64,000 nucleotides of DNA, taken from Pontiella desulfatans (GTDB taxonomy: Bacteria > Verrucomicrobiota > Kiritimatiellia > Kiritimatiellales > Pontiellaceae). Every line of letters begins with the position of its first letter. Within the stretch, counting starts at the first letter, position 1. Positions 1 to 7,393 of this stretch are shown in pieces. The translations under genes and the position numbers were made by a program. The stretch lies in assembly GCF_900890425.1 (NCBI RefSeq), contig NZ_CAAHFG010000003.1, forward strand, positions 1 to 64,000, given 5' to 3'. The notes beneath the pieces were generated by a model. It was not told the origin of the DNA. It saw only the letters and a program-made list of their open reading frames with translations, and did no database searches.

Positions 1-72
1 TGCGCTTAACCCCGATTTTCGGACCACCGGCTTAAGTGGAACCTGCGTCCTCAACATGGTACAAAAGGACGC

Positions 73-357
73 ATGGAAATGGGAAGAAAACGAAGAACAT
101 TCACGGACAAGTTCAAGGCCAAGGTGGCGATTGAGGCCATCAAGGGCGTGAAGACATTGGCGGAGCTGGCATCGGAATATCAGGTCCATCCGAACCAGAT
201 TTCGGATTGGAAGAAGCAGTTGCTTTCGAATGCGCCGGATCTTTTTGCATCGGGGAAAAAGAAGCAGGCTCAAACGGAAGAAGAGCTTACGGCTCCACTT
301 TACGAAGAGATCGGGCGTCTGAAGATGGACGTGAAGTGGCTCGAAAAAAAGCTATGA
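73..357 (+). CDS. IS3-family transposase OrfA (HTH protein)
   Basis: A 94-residue protein of the IS3 OrfA type. It opens with the basic stretch MGRKRRTFTDKFK followed by a helix-turn-helix (roughly residues 15-45, including TLAELASEYQVHPNQISDWK) that would bind the IS ends. The C-terminal half is charged and could form the leucine-zipper-like helix used for multimerisation. Near its end the gene has a run of seven A residues (344-350) followed by G, a classic slippery site for -1 frameshifting into orfB, so a fused OrfAB transposase is expected as well as OrfA alone. Confidence 0.93.
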   Translation: MEMGRKRRTFTDKFKAKVAIEAIKGVKTLAELASEYQVHPNQISDWKKQLLSNAPDLFASGKKKQAQTEEELTAPLYEEIGRLKMDVKWLEKKL

Positions 358-1199
358 GCCTGCCGCTTTCAACGCGCCGCAGCTGGGTGGAGCCCGGCAC
401 CGATTATTCGGTTCGGCGGCAGTGTAGGCTCGCAGGCGTCCCCAGATCGGGCTTCTACTACGACCCCGCCCCGGAAACGCCGGAGAACCTGCTTCTGATG
501 CGTTTGATCGACGAGCAGTATCTCCGGCATCCGGAGTTCGGCTATCCACGCATGACGGACTGGTTGCGTGATCAAGACTATGATGTCAATCACAAGCGGG
601 TCGCCCGCCTCATGCAGCTGATGGGGATTCAGGCCATCACGCCCGGTCCGCACACGAGCAAGCCCGCCCCGAGGCACAAGATCTACCCTTATTTGCTGCG
701 CAATGTGGACATCGAACGGGTGAACCAGGTTTGGAGTACGGACATCACCTACATCCCGATGCGGCATGGATACATGTACCTGACCGCCGTAATCGACTGG
801 TACAGCCGCTATGTGCTCGCCTGGGAGCTCTCAAGCACCATGGAGAGCACGTTCTGCGTTGATGCGCTGGAGCGTGCGCTGACGCAGGGGAATCCGGAGA
901 TATTCAACACCGACCAAGGAAGCCAGTTCACCTCGAACGCCTTCACCGGTGTCCTGTTAAACGAGAACATCACCATCAGCATGGACGGGCGAGGCCGGGC
1001 GTTGGACAACGTATTCATCGAACGACTGTGGTGGTCGGTGAAGTATGAGAAAATCTATCCCGCATGCTATGCCGACGGGCATGCGTTGCATCGGGGCCTT
1101 GACAGCTATTTTAAATATTACAACCACGAGAGGAAGCACAGCGCTCTGGACAAACGCACCCCCGCCGAGGTATTCATGGAAGGAGCAGTCAGAACATGA
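354..1199 (+). CDS. IS3-family transposase OrfB (DDE integrase domain)
   Basis: 281 residues from the ATG at 354, whose ATGA overlaps the orfA stop. The frame is also open upstream to 207, which lets the -1 frameshift at the A7 run produce the OrfAB fusion. An N-terminal HTH_21-like region (HPEFGYPRMTDWL) precedes the rve integrase core. The three catalytic acidic residues are visible in WSTDITYIP, NTDQGSQFTS and DNVFIERLWW. It is full length with no internal stop, so this copy looks active. An identical protein is encoded at 37201-38046 on the minus strand. Confidence 0.93.
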   Translation: MSLPLSTRRSWVEPGTDYSVRRQCRLAGVPRSGFYYDPAPETPENLLLMRLIDEQYLRHPEFGYPRMTDWLRDQDYDVNHKRVARLMQLMGIQAITPGPHTSKPAPRHKIYPYLLRNVDIERVNQVWSTDITYIPMRHGYMYLTAVIDWYSRYVLAWELSSTMESTFCVDALERALTQGNPEIFNTDQGSQFTSNAFTGVLLNENITISMDGRGRALDNVFIERLWWSVKYEKIYPACYADGHALHRGLDSYFKYYNHERKHSALDKRTPAEVFMEGAVRT

Positions 1200-1394
1200 T
1201 CGCAAGTGATGCCGTCGCTGCGCTCCGCCCTCGGCCCTCCGGGCCGCCCCTTCGGGGACGGGCTCCGCTCCGCGACGGCATCATGGAAGGGCGGCTCGTT
1301 GGCCGCCAGAACACGGAACAGGGAACCGCAGGTTCCACCTTAAGTTCACCGATCCGTGGTTTAAGATTGGGGGTAGGCGCACATCGAGTTTCTC

Positions 1395-1970
1395 ATGAGT
1401 CGTGAAAATCAGGTTTCTTTTCAGGATCTATTTATTACGGCTGATAAAATCCTCGGTCGTATCGGTGAAATTCAAGAAACAGACGAATTCATGGAGCTTA
1501 AGTCCAGATATCAGGAATCCTGTCATCGGGGATTTGATTTTTCAGATGTAATTCGCGACGGAATGTTACTTGGGCTCACAGTGTCTAAGCGATGGGGATC
1601 TAGGTTTGATGATTATGAGATGCATCATGCAAGTGTTTTGGCACGGGCCTGGAGTAATATTTCTAGCATCGGAAATTTTCATACCTATACCTTTGAAGTT
1701 GTGAGCCAAATCATACTTGATTATATGAGCATGGACACTAGCTCTATGTGCCAAGAAATAATGGCACAGTCGAAAGAGGAAGTGTGCCGAACGGGCGGCT
1801 CGCATTTGGATTTTTTGTATGACGCTGTCATCGCCTCATTTATCAATGACCCGCAGGATCTCACCTTAGAGAAACTTGAGGAAGGTCGGTATTTTGAGCG
1901 AGCCGCGGAGCAAGCTAGGACCCGTTTCACCGAGATGTATCCGGAACTCACCTGCGAGCAGGCTGCATAG
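1395..1970 (+). CDS. Hypothetical protein, first gene of a mobile-element operon
   Basis: A 191-residue, mostly helical, acidic protein that I do not recognise. It begins only 13 bp after the right end of the IS3 copy, so the original promoter and possibly the true 5' end may have been lost; transcription could now come from the IS. It has no signal peptide or membrane segment. It is followed 11 bp later by 1982-3028 and then 3028-3990 in the same direction, forming a tight three-gene operon. Its base composition is more AT-rich than the sulfatase regions, in keeping with a transferred element. No function is proposed. Confidence 0.6.
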   Translation: MSRENQVSFQDLFITADKILGRIGEIQETDEFMELKSRYQESCHRGFDFSDVIRDGMLLGLTVSKRWGSRFDDYEMHHASVLARAWSNISSIGNFHTYTFEVVSQIILDYMSMDTSSMCQEIMAQSKEEVCRTGGSHLDFLYDAVIASFINDPQDLTLEKLEEGRYFERAAEQARTRFTEMYPELTCEQAA

Positions 1971-1981
1971 TCGGGGTTGAT

Positions 1982-3028
1982 TTGAAAAAGGTAATTCAAT
2001 TAATGGGGGCGGCTTTGCCGCCCTATTTCAACCCGCCGGTGGAGAGCCTTATTAAGTGGATCATAGATCTGCTTAAACGTGGCGAAATATTAATGATCGT
2101 CGCGTCGGAGTATGTCCCTGTTTCCGTTCGGGTGATTGGGGCGCAGTTAGCCGTGGATCTTTCATCACTTGGGTTGAAGGTTGAGTTTCTCAACTATGAC
2201 GCACCAAAAGTTCGTCAGGATATTTTCCGGGCGGAGGAAAGTGCCAAGGCGTTGCTTTCAGAGCAGGGGACGAAACATCCCCTAAGCTTCGGTTGCCAGC
2301 CTTTAGGTGAACTGCATGTGGTTGAGTATCTTCCCTTTTATGGTCTAACAGATACGGCGTCACATATCCGTGAGAATAGTAAGGGTGCTGATGTAATTAT
2401 TATCAATGCCCTGCCGAGAATGGTCGGGGATATCCATGTACGTAAGGAGTCTCTTAGCTGGGTTCGAAAGAAACTCGGCCTAGCAGCTCGGGCTTCTGAC
2501 GTTGCCATCATTCTGCTGAACCATACCCGGGAATCCCTATTGGAGAAGCCTCCTACGTTTCGGCCGGAAATAAATCACGCGAAGGGTATGAAACACGTTA
2601 CCCATACGGTAGATCATGCCCTGTTCATCGGAAACGGGGATAAGCGGGATACCGGAGACGCTACTGTATGCCCGACAGCCGGTGACGTTATGCAGTCCCG
2701 TGATTTTGTCACCAAATTAGTGGATGAATGCCTGATGATCGGCGGGGACGGGGGCGGGGATGAAAAAGTCTGCTGGATCGCGAATCCAAAATCCAATCAT
2801 CGAGAGTTGGCGTGGCTTGATGGGGCCAACGGCAGGTTCCGGAGTTTGGGAAGGCCGGGAGAGTTTTTTGACGTAGATATGGACCTTGGGAAATTTGTGC
2901 TGAGCGCAGAGGCTGAGTCGTTGGGGTTGCGGAGCGCCCCCGATGTCGCGGGGTATCTTCAGGCTGGATTTGCGCTCGGACAGGAGCCTGCTGTTCAGCC
3001 TGAACTTCCGGACGTGGAGGTGGTGTGA
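1982..3028 (+). CDS. RecA/RepA-fold-like protein with degenerate P-loop
   Basis: 348 residues if the TTG at 1982 is used; an ATG at 2003 is an alternative. I do not recognise it with confidence. The order of secondary-structure cues recalls DnaB/RepA-type ATPases: a hydrophobic strand and turn (ILMIVASEYVPVSVRVIG) where Walker A should be, a helix, then GLKVEFLNYD; a Walker-B-like ADVIIINALPR; and later VAIILLNHTRES, which resembles the sensor strand of RecA-fold helicases. The GK[ST] of Walker A is absent, so ATP hydrolysis is doubtful. It lies in a compact operon beside replication- and recombination-like genes, suggesting a DNA-metabolism role for the element. This is inference from shape, not a proven family. 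Confidence 0.5.
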   Translation: MKKVIQLMGAALPPYFNPPVESLIKWIIDLLKRGEILMIVASEYVPVSVRVIGAQLAVDLSSLGLKVEFLNYDAPKVRQDIFRAEESAKALLSEQGTKHPLSFGCQPLGELHVVEYLPFYGLTDTASHIRENSKGADVIIINALPRMVGDIHVRKESLSWVRKKLGLAARASDVAIILLNHTRESLLEKPPTFRPEINHAKGMKHVTHTVDHALFIGNGDKRDTGDATVCPTAGDVMQSRDFVTKLVDECLMIGGDGGGDEKVCWIANPKSNHRELAWLDGANGRFRSLGRPGEFFDVDMDLGKFVLSAEAESLGLRSAPDVAGYLQAGFALGQEPAVQPELPDVEVV

Positions 3029-3990
3029 TGAGTGGTGTACTTTTTTTCTCGGGAGCAAACTGCCTCCCGGTTGTCAGCAAAGCCGGGGATCAGGAGCAGC
3101 TGTTGCGTGCCGCCGGCCAACTGGTGAGTTCAATGACACCTCGGCAGGGTCTTGTTCTTGTCGCGTTATTCTGTCGTGGTTCGTCGGCAGATATTAAGTC
3201 AACATTGATTAGGTTGTGTCTGTTTTTCAGGGCTTATGGTCGCAGGGATATACTCGATTTACTTTCATCCGATCCGATAGCTAAAGCAGGTGAAGTCGTA
3301 TCGCTTGTCAGTGAGCATGAGATGCTGGATCTGTATAATAAGCTGACGGGCATCGAGCCTGATGCCGAAGAGCTGAAAGCCGAGACAAAGATGTTGGACT
3401 GCCTCTTGGAAGGCGATCCGTGCATGAAATTAATTACTCACTTCAAGGCCGATCTCGCCATCCGGTTAAAAGAGCTGTTTGTTGTTCATCGCACCCGTGT
3501 CGGTGATGCCGCGGCCATACGTGCCGATAACCGGTGTATGGTCTCTGCGCCGCAATACGATGATACGCGTTACAAACCCAGGCATTGGCAGTCTGTTGTC
3601 GAAGACTTTGCCCTGAATGGGATTTATCCGCCGGCCTTTCTCAAAGAATGGGGGCGGCTTTATCAAAGCGTGCCGTGGCCGGAGTCGTGCCGGAACTTGT
3701 TTGAAGGTTACGAGTCGCCCAGGGGCCGGGAGCCGGTTCGGCACCGGTCAGTTGACCGGATCCTGATCGAACTGTTGGAGGGGGAACTCAGATCGGCAGA
3801 CACCGCGAGGTTGGCACTCAACGCATCGGCGCTGAGTGTGCAGGGATTGTATATTCCGCGTTGCCTATGGGGTGAGCTGGCCTGGTCCTTACTCGACCGG
3901 TATAGGCGAACTACGGGGCTCATAAGCGATCTCAGATCGTTTGATGCCAGGATGAGTATGTCCATTCCCGAAGCCGAAGTCCTAGTTTAA
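3028..3990 (+). CDS. Hypothetical protein, third gene of the operon
   Basis: 320 residues from the ATG at 3028, which overlaps the preceding stop codon (TGATG), indicating translational coupling; a GTG at 3025 is an alternative start. It is cytoplasmic, with no signal peptide. The N-terminal part (SGVLFFSGANCLPVVSK) and a later PRQGLVLVALFCRG stretch are hydrophobic strands; the rest is helical and contains several Trp-Gly pairs. I do not recognise the family. Its stop codon overlaps the stop of the convergent gene at 3987-5078 by four bases, so no separate terminator lies between them. Confidence 0.6.
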   Translation: MSGVLFFSGANCLPVVSKAGDQEQLLRAAGQLVSSMTPRQGLVLVALFCRGSSADIKSTLIRLCLFFRAYGRRDILDLLSSDPIAKAGEVVSLVSEHEMLDLYNKLTGIEPDAEELKAETKMLDCLLEGDPCMKLITHFKADLAIRLKELFVVHRTRVGDAAAIRADNRCMVSAPQYDDTRYKPRHWQSVVEDFALNGIYPPAFLKEWGRLYQSVPWPESCRNLFEGYESPRGREPVRHRSVDRILIELLEGELRSADTARLALNASALSVQGLYIPRCLWGELAWSLLDRYRRTTGLISDLRSFDARMSMSIPEAEVLV

Positions 3991-5078
3991 AAACCGTGCC
4001 CGACCGCTCTATCGCGGCTTCCTGCCGCCAGGGTGGTCAGGGCATCCGCCACAAAGTGGGGGTCGTGGTAGAGCGACAGCATCCAGAACGGGAACTCCGC
4101 AAACGTTCTGAAGGCATCACACAGCCCCGCCTTGGTCGGAGGAAATTTTAGCCATGGGCCTTCCGACATGAAGGTTGTGGGGAAGTCGGAGGTTTTGGGG
4201 AATGCTTCCTCTGGTGACTGCAGCTTTTCCCCTCCCTCAGCAAGGGCGATAACAGTGGTGCGCCATACCAAGTTATATTTATCGTCGCTGTCTTTATCAT
4301 AGTTGGCTGTCCGAACCCTGTACGGCAGCGTTATTACATAATCTTTCAGCCAGCCCTTGTTCCTGCCCTTGCAGGCGCTCTTAACCGCCTTCTCATACAT
4401 AGCCGGATCACTGTTTACATCGAAGGTGCGTCGGTCGCACGGCGTGGAGAAGTGCGTCACACAGACCTGCATATCTTTCTTCAGTTCAGCGACGATCTCA
4501 GTGAACATGTAGTGGATTTTTTCGTAGCGGCACCACGGGCATAATCGGTACTGCCCACAGGAATACTGCTGGCTAAGGTTGTTGCCCACGCCCTGGTTCG
4601 GTGTGCAGAAAAACATACGTTTAAGAAGTCGGAGGCTTTGGATGAGTGTGTCATCAGGAATACGGCTTGCAGGAAGCTCCATGGCAACCTCATCGTCTTC
4701 GAAAGGGTAGGGTATCAAGGGGGTATGACTTCTGTCTTTGAGAAGATTATATAAGCTGGAGGCATTGGCCCGGTATCGTCGGGAAATATAGGCCACCCGA
4801 CGCGCTGCTTTGTAGATGTTGGATTTGGGGTCATTTGTTTTTATATCAACCATCTGGTGAACCCAGCTGTTTGTGTCCTTCAACTCGCTCTTGAAAGCAT
4901 CCAGCTTGCTCACATGACCGTAAACAGCGTCATGGATATACCGGTTGTGGAGGTACTCGGTTCCGTCCTTTCCCTTTCGGTTATCATAGATTACGCCGGT
5001 AATCTTCAGCGGGTTACTCGGTCCCCAGGCTTTAACAATATATTTTGGAACGCTGTGCAAAAAACTCCCCCCAATCAA
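3987..5078 (-). CDS. Putative replication-associated protein with CPxC zinc-knuckle motif
   Basis: About 363 residues. The start is uncertain: the longest frame uses a TTG at 5078 and no good ribosome site is visible. The most telling part is mid-protein, CGQYRLCPWCRYEK, followed by a helix and then a strand (MQVCVTHFSTP). Rolling-circle Rep proteins of small plasmids carry a comparable 'CG...LCPxC..RR' knuckle ahead of their HUH strand. I do not see a clear HUH pair or catalytic tyrosine, so the assignment is tentative. Immediately upstream (5085-5234) is a large nested hairpin flanked by direct repeats, the kind of structure expected at an origin. The gene converges on 3028-3990. Confidence 0.5.
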   Translation of the reverse strand: MIGGSFLHSVPKYIVKAWGPSNPLKITGVIYDNRKGKDGTEYLHNRYIHDAVYGHVSKLDAFKSELKDTNSWVHQMVDIKTNDPKSNIYKAARRVAYISRRYRANASSLYNLLKDRSHTPLIPYPFEDDEVAMELPASRIPDDTLIQSLRLLKRMFFCTPNQGVGNNLSQQYSCGQYRLCPWCRYEKIHYMFTEIVAELKKDMQVCVTHFSTPCDRRTFDVNSDPAMYEKAVKSACKGRNKGWLKDYVITLPYRVRTANYDKDSDDKYNLVWRTTVIALAEGGEKLQSPEEAFPKTSDFPTTFMSEGPWLKFPPTKAGLCDAFRTFAEFPFWMLSLYHDPHFVADALTTLAAGSRDRAVGHGF

Positions 5079-5276
5079 AAATGACGATAACTCGCATATA
5101 CCTTATCTAAAGATAAGCGGATTCCTTTTTCTTTTTTTACCCTCTGGTCGGCGCGAGCCGGAAGCGCAAAACCTCCAGGAGGGTAAAAAAAGAAAAAAGT
5201 AACCACATTGTATAATGGTATATGCGAGTTATCGGCAAAAGTGAAATCCATTTTATTTTGGAACACTGTACCAAAA
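5043..5276. repeat. Nested inverted repeat flanked by direct repeats; origin-like
   Basis: An outer perfect 18-bp inverted repeat (5085-5102 and 5217-5234, CGATAACTCGCATATACC and its complement) encloses an inner pair, about 5124-5144 and 5180-5200, in which CTTTTTTTACCCTC faces GAGGGTAAAAAAAG. The loop holds a GC-rich core. Outside this lies a direct repeat: TTTTGGAACGCTGT at 5043 and TTTTGGAACACTGT at 5256, the latter also part of an inverted repeat TTTTGG-N9-CCAAAA. The whole unit abuts the start of the Rep-like gene. It could be a replication origin, a MITE-like insertion or a strong transcription barrier. Confidence 0.7.
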
Positions 5277-5365
5277 TTTTGAAGCGCTGGAAGGATTTGT
5301 ATTTCCTCCGTCATCATGGGTGGGGCTCATAAATGGCCGGTATTTCGCCGTATAGACCGTGATAT

Positions 5366-5398
5366 AACCCTGAAAACCCTGAAAATCATGAAAAATGG
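5366..5398. repeat. Iteron-like short direct repeats
   Basis: Three consecutive units of the form CCTGAAAA, CCTGAAAA and CATGAAAA occur in AACCCTGAAAACCCTG and the bases after it. They lie in the AT-rich leader before the gene at 5528, upstream of a TAATAT-like -10 candidate near 5430. Such arrays can be regulator or initiator binding sites; there is no direct evidence for either. Confidence 0.4.
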
Positions 5399-5464
5399 TT
5401 AAAATGATCATAAAAGATGTAATAATATAGTAGAGAGGAGAAGGATTGGTTCCGTAACCCCTCT

Positions 5465-5500
5465 GACAGGCCCTTCAGCTGATGCTGTCGGGCCTTTTTC
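5465..5500 (+). terminator. Terminator or attenuator hairpin in the leader of 5528
   Basis: GACAGGCCC, a loop, then GGGCCTTTTTC forms a GC stem followed by a T run. It stands between a plausible promoter and the gene at 5528, so besides ending upstream transcription it could act as an attenuator. Only the hairpin is seen directly. Confidence 0.6.
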
Positions 5501-5527
5501 GTGTTAACACTAAATATGGAGATCACC

Positions 5528-5965
5528 ATGACTAAGATTACAGGAAGCTATTCTAAGAAGCTCCCGACAGAGGCACGGTTCAGTTCTGAATCTGTATTCT
5601 GCAGCATCGAAAAAGAGATCGGATCTGATGCTACGGCATCTGAGATCCAGCGGGCTATTGCCGAAACATTTGAATTGGTTCGTGATAGCGTCGAGTCAGA
5701 ACTAACCATTGGCCGGGGTGCCCAGCGACCACGTCGCCGGGAGGAACGCCCGCATGATCGTCGTGACCATGATAACGGCCGCGGTACCGATCAACGCTGT
5801 ACTAATCGCCAGGTTCAATTCATCCTTCGCTTAGGACAGGAACAGAACCTCGGCCTTCCTGAATTAAACCGCAAGGTTGCCGAACTCTACGAGGCCGGTA
5901 ACGTGTATGACCTCAGTAAGCGCGATGCAAGCGCCTTCGTTGATGTGTTGAAGGCCGCCGCTTAG
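5528..5965 (+). CDS. Phage/plasmid recombination-type small protein
   Basis: 145 residues from the ATG at 5528, chosen because GGAG lies 7 bases upstream; an in-frame start at 5501 has no such site. The N-terminal 60 residues are helical. A basic, low-complexity linker (RPRRREERPHDRRDHD) follows. The C-terminal 50 residues (NRQVQFILRLGQEQNLGLPE to KRDASAFVDVLK) match a short helical module that I know from the ends of phage and plasmid recombination and replication proteins, of the 'ASEKQLxxIxxLxxExGL...LSKxEASxLIDxLK' type. The next gene is a RecB-like nuclease, so the two may act together in DNA processing for the element. The exact function is inferred. Confidence 0.6.
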   Translation: MTKITGSYSKKLPTEARFSSESVFCSIEKEIGSDATASEIQRAIAETFELVRDSVESELTIGRGAQRPRRREERPHDRRDHDNGRGTDQRCTNRQVQFILRLGQEQNLGLPELNRKVAELYEAGNVYDLSKRDASAFVDVLKAAA

Positions 5966-5992
5966 CCCAGGTCACTACCAACCCCGAATCAA

Positions 5993-6025
5993 GCCCCGTC
6001 GTCCACTGTGGATGGCGGGGTTTTT
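5993..6025 (+). terminator. Rho-independent terminator
   Basis: CCCCG and CGGGG form the base of a hairpin with an inner TCCA/TGGA stem, followed by TTTTT. It lies between the gene at 5528 and the nuclease gene at 6053, so the two are probably separately transcribed or attenuated. Confidence 0.75.
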
Positions 6026-6052
6026 ATGTGTAACCCAAGGAGAAAATGAACC

Positions 6053-6516
6053 ATGACACAGTCATTAAGCCAACTGCGGCAGCGTCCGCACCTTTCGAAC
6101 AGTCAGATAAATCAAATTCTGAATTTATGTAGCTTGCAATTCTATTATGAGCGGGTTGCTAAGCTACCAAAGCCATTCGTATCTAACTCGCTAGTGTTCG
6201 GTACCTGTGTGCACAAGGTGTTGGAGCACTACTATCAGTGGATCCAGCGCGGTGAACAGCCTGATGTCGATTCTCATATCGAAATGTTCTCAGAACTCTG
6301 GAAAAAAGCTAACAACGAACAAAATATCAAGTTCGGTGCGAAGACTAGTTTCGAGTCACTGGCGGATACCGGCCGGAATGTGGTGAAGTGCTTTATCGAT
6401 AATGCCGATCCCAAGGAAAAGGTGTTGTCGGTATCGCAGGCGTTCTGTGTGCCGGTGCATGCCCCGGATGGATCCGTGGTAGAGCTCCCGCTCGTGGGTG
6501 AATTCGACTTGGTTGT
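6053..6516 (+). pseudogene. RecB-like PD-(D/E)XK nuclease, 3' end lost to IS21
   Basis: The N-terminal ~155 residues of a Cas4/RecB-type PD-(D/E)XK exonuclease. Visible are the opening LSNSQINQILNLCSLQFYYERV, the helix FGTCVHKVLEHYYQ typical of this superfamily, and GEFDLVV with the first catalytic acidic residue. The EXK half that should follow is missing because the IS21-family element begins here; the frame runs 16 bp into the IS and stops. The start at 6053 is preceded by AAGGAG. As it stands the product lacks its active site and should be inactive. The rest of the gene is not found on the other side of the IS. Confidence 0.8.
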
Positions 6517-6610
6517 TGTAAACGCCGGTTGAAAAGTGCACCGGGCGGCGGCCCAAAAGTGTAACACTTTTTCGTTAATTACCCCGCTTCCTTGCGGGTG
6601 TCAATTGCTC

Positions 6611-7393
6611 CTACGGTTTCTTTGTTTTCTGCCGCTGTCCCCGGCGGCGCAATGAGTCCTGCAACCTGAAGCTTTCACCATTGGCCTCGAGGATATGGAC
6701 CCGGTGGGTCAGGCGGTCGAGCAAGGCTCCGGTAAGCCGCTGGGAGCCCAGCACCTCCGTCCATGATTCGAAGGGCAGGTTCGTGGTCACCACGAGGCTG
6801 GTGCGTTCGTAGGCCCGGCTGACGACTTCGAAAAGCAGTTCAGCCCCCAGCTTGGAGAACGGAACGTAGCCGAGTTCATCGAGAACGAGCAGGTCGGAGC
6901 GCTCGAGTTGCTTGAAGAACCGGTCAAGCTGCCTTTCCTCCCGGCGTTCGAGCAACTGCGTGACCAGGGCGGTGACGCCGAAGAACCGCACCTTGAAGCC
7001 CATCTGGCAGGCGGCGAACGCCAAGGCGGTGGCGAGGTGGGTTTTTCCGGTTCCGCTGTTGCCGATCAGCAATACGTTCTCCCGCTCCTTGATAAACTCG
7101 CCGTGGGCAAGCTCCCGCACTAGCGGCTGGTTGATCGATGGCTGCTCCTCGAACCGGAAGCTATCGAGGGTTTTCACGACGGGGAAACGGGCGGACTTGA
7201 GCCGGCGTTCGGCGGCCCGTTGTTCCCGGTCATGAATCTCCTGTTCGATGAGCCGCAGCAGGTAGGTCGAGTAGTCGGCCCCTTCGGCCTGGCAGACCGA
7301 GGCCATCTTGCGGTGCTCCCGCAGGATACTCGGCAGCTTGAGCGTTTTGAGGTAGTGCTCCAGCAGTACGTGTGACGAGGTCTGTGCACTCAT
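6611..7393 (-). CDS. istB: IS21-family helper ATPase IstB
   Basis: 260 residues from the ATG at 7393, which overlaps the istA stop (ATGA). This is the AAA+ helper that assembles on target DNA and stimulates the IstA transposase. The Walker A is GNSGTGKTHLA, the Walker B is LLVLDELGY, and the sensor region LVVTTNLPFESWTEVLG follows, all as in IstB/DnaC-like proteins. The length is normal. The tail is basic (RRRGQRQKTKKP). A longer in-frame extension upstream overlaps istA and is not needed. Confidence 0.95.
   Translation of the reverse strand: MSAQTSSHVLLEHYLKTLKLPSILREHRKMASVCQAEGADYSTYLLRLIEQEIHDREQRAAERRLKSARFPVVKTLDSFRFEEQPSINQPLVRELAHGEFIKERENVLLIGNSGTGKTHLATALAFAACQMGFKVRFFGVTALVTQLLERREERQLDRFFKQLERSDLLVLDELGYVPFSKLGAELLFEVVSRAYERTSLVVTTNLPFESWTEVLGSQRLTGALLDRLTHRVHILEANGESFRLQDSLRRRGQRQKTKKP

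Larger units (their letters stand above)
1..1381 (+). mobile_element. IS3-family insertion sequence, copy A
   Basis: A complete IS of 1381 bp. Its ends are imperfect inverted repeats: the left end begins TGCGCTTAACCCC and the right end, read on the opposite strand, begins TGCGCCTACCCCC; the similarity resumes further in with CTTAAG and GGTGGAACCTGCG-like blocks. It carries overlapping orfA and orfB in the -1 arrangement typical of IS3. A second copy of the same length lies at 37019-38399 in inverted orientation, and the encoded proteins are identical. The left flank is outside the window, so a target duplication cannot be tested here. The GC-rich stretch between orfB and the right end (about 1205-1290) contains an inverted repeat with GATGCCGTCG near one side and CGACGGCATC on the other. 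Confidence 0.93.

Noticed and set aside
5366-5398. CRISPR-like array
   Set aside because: The repeats are 8-9 bp and contiguous, without spacers; no cas genes. The truncated nuclease at 6053 resembles Cas4/RecB only at superfamily level.
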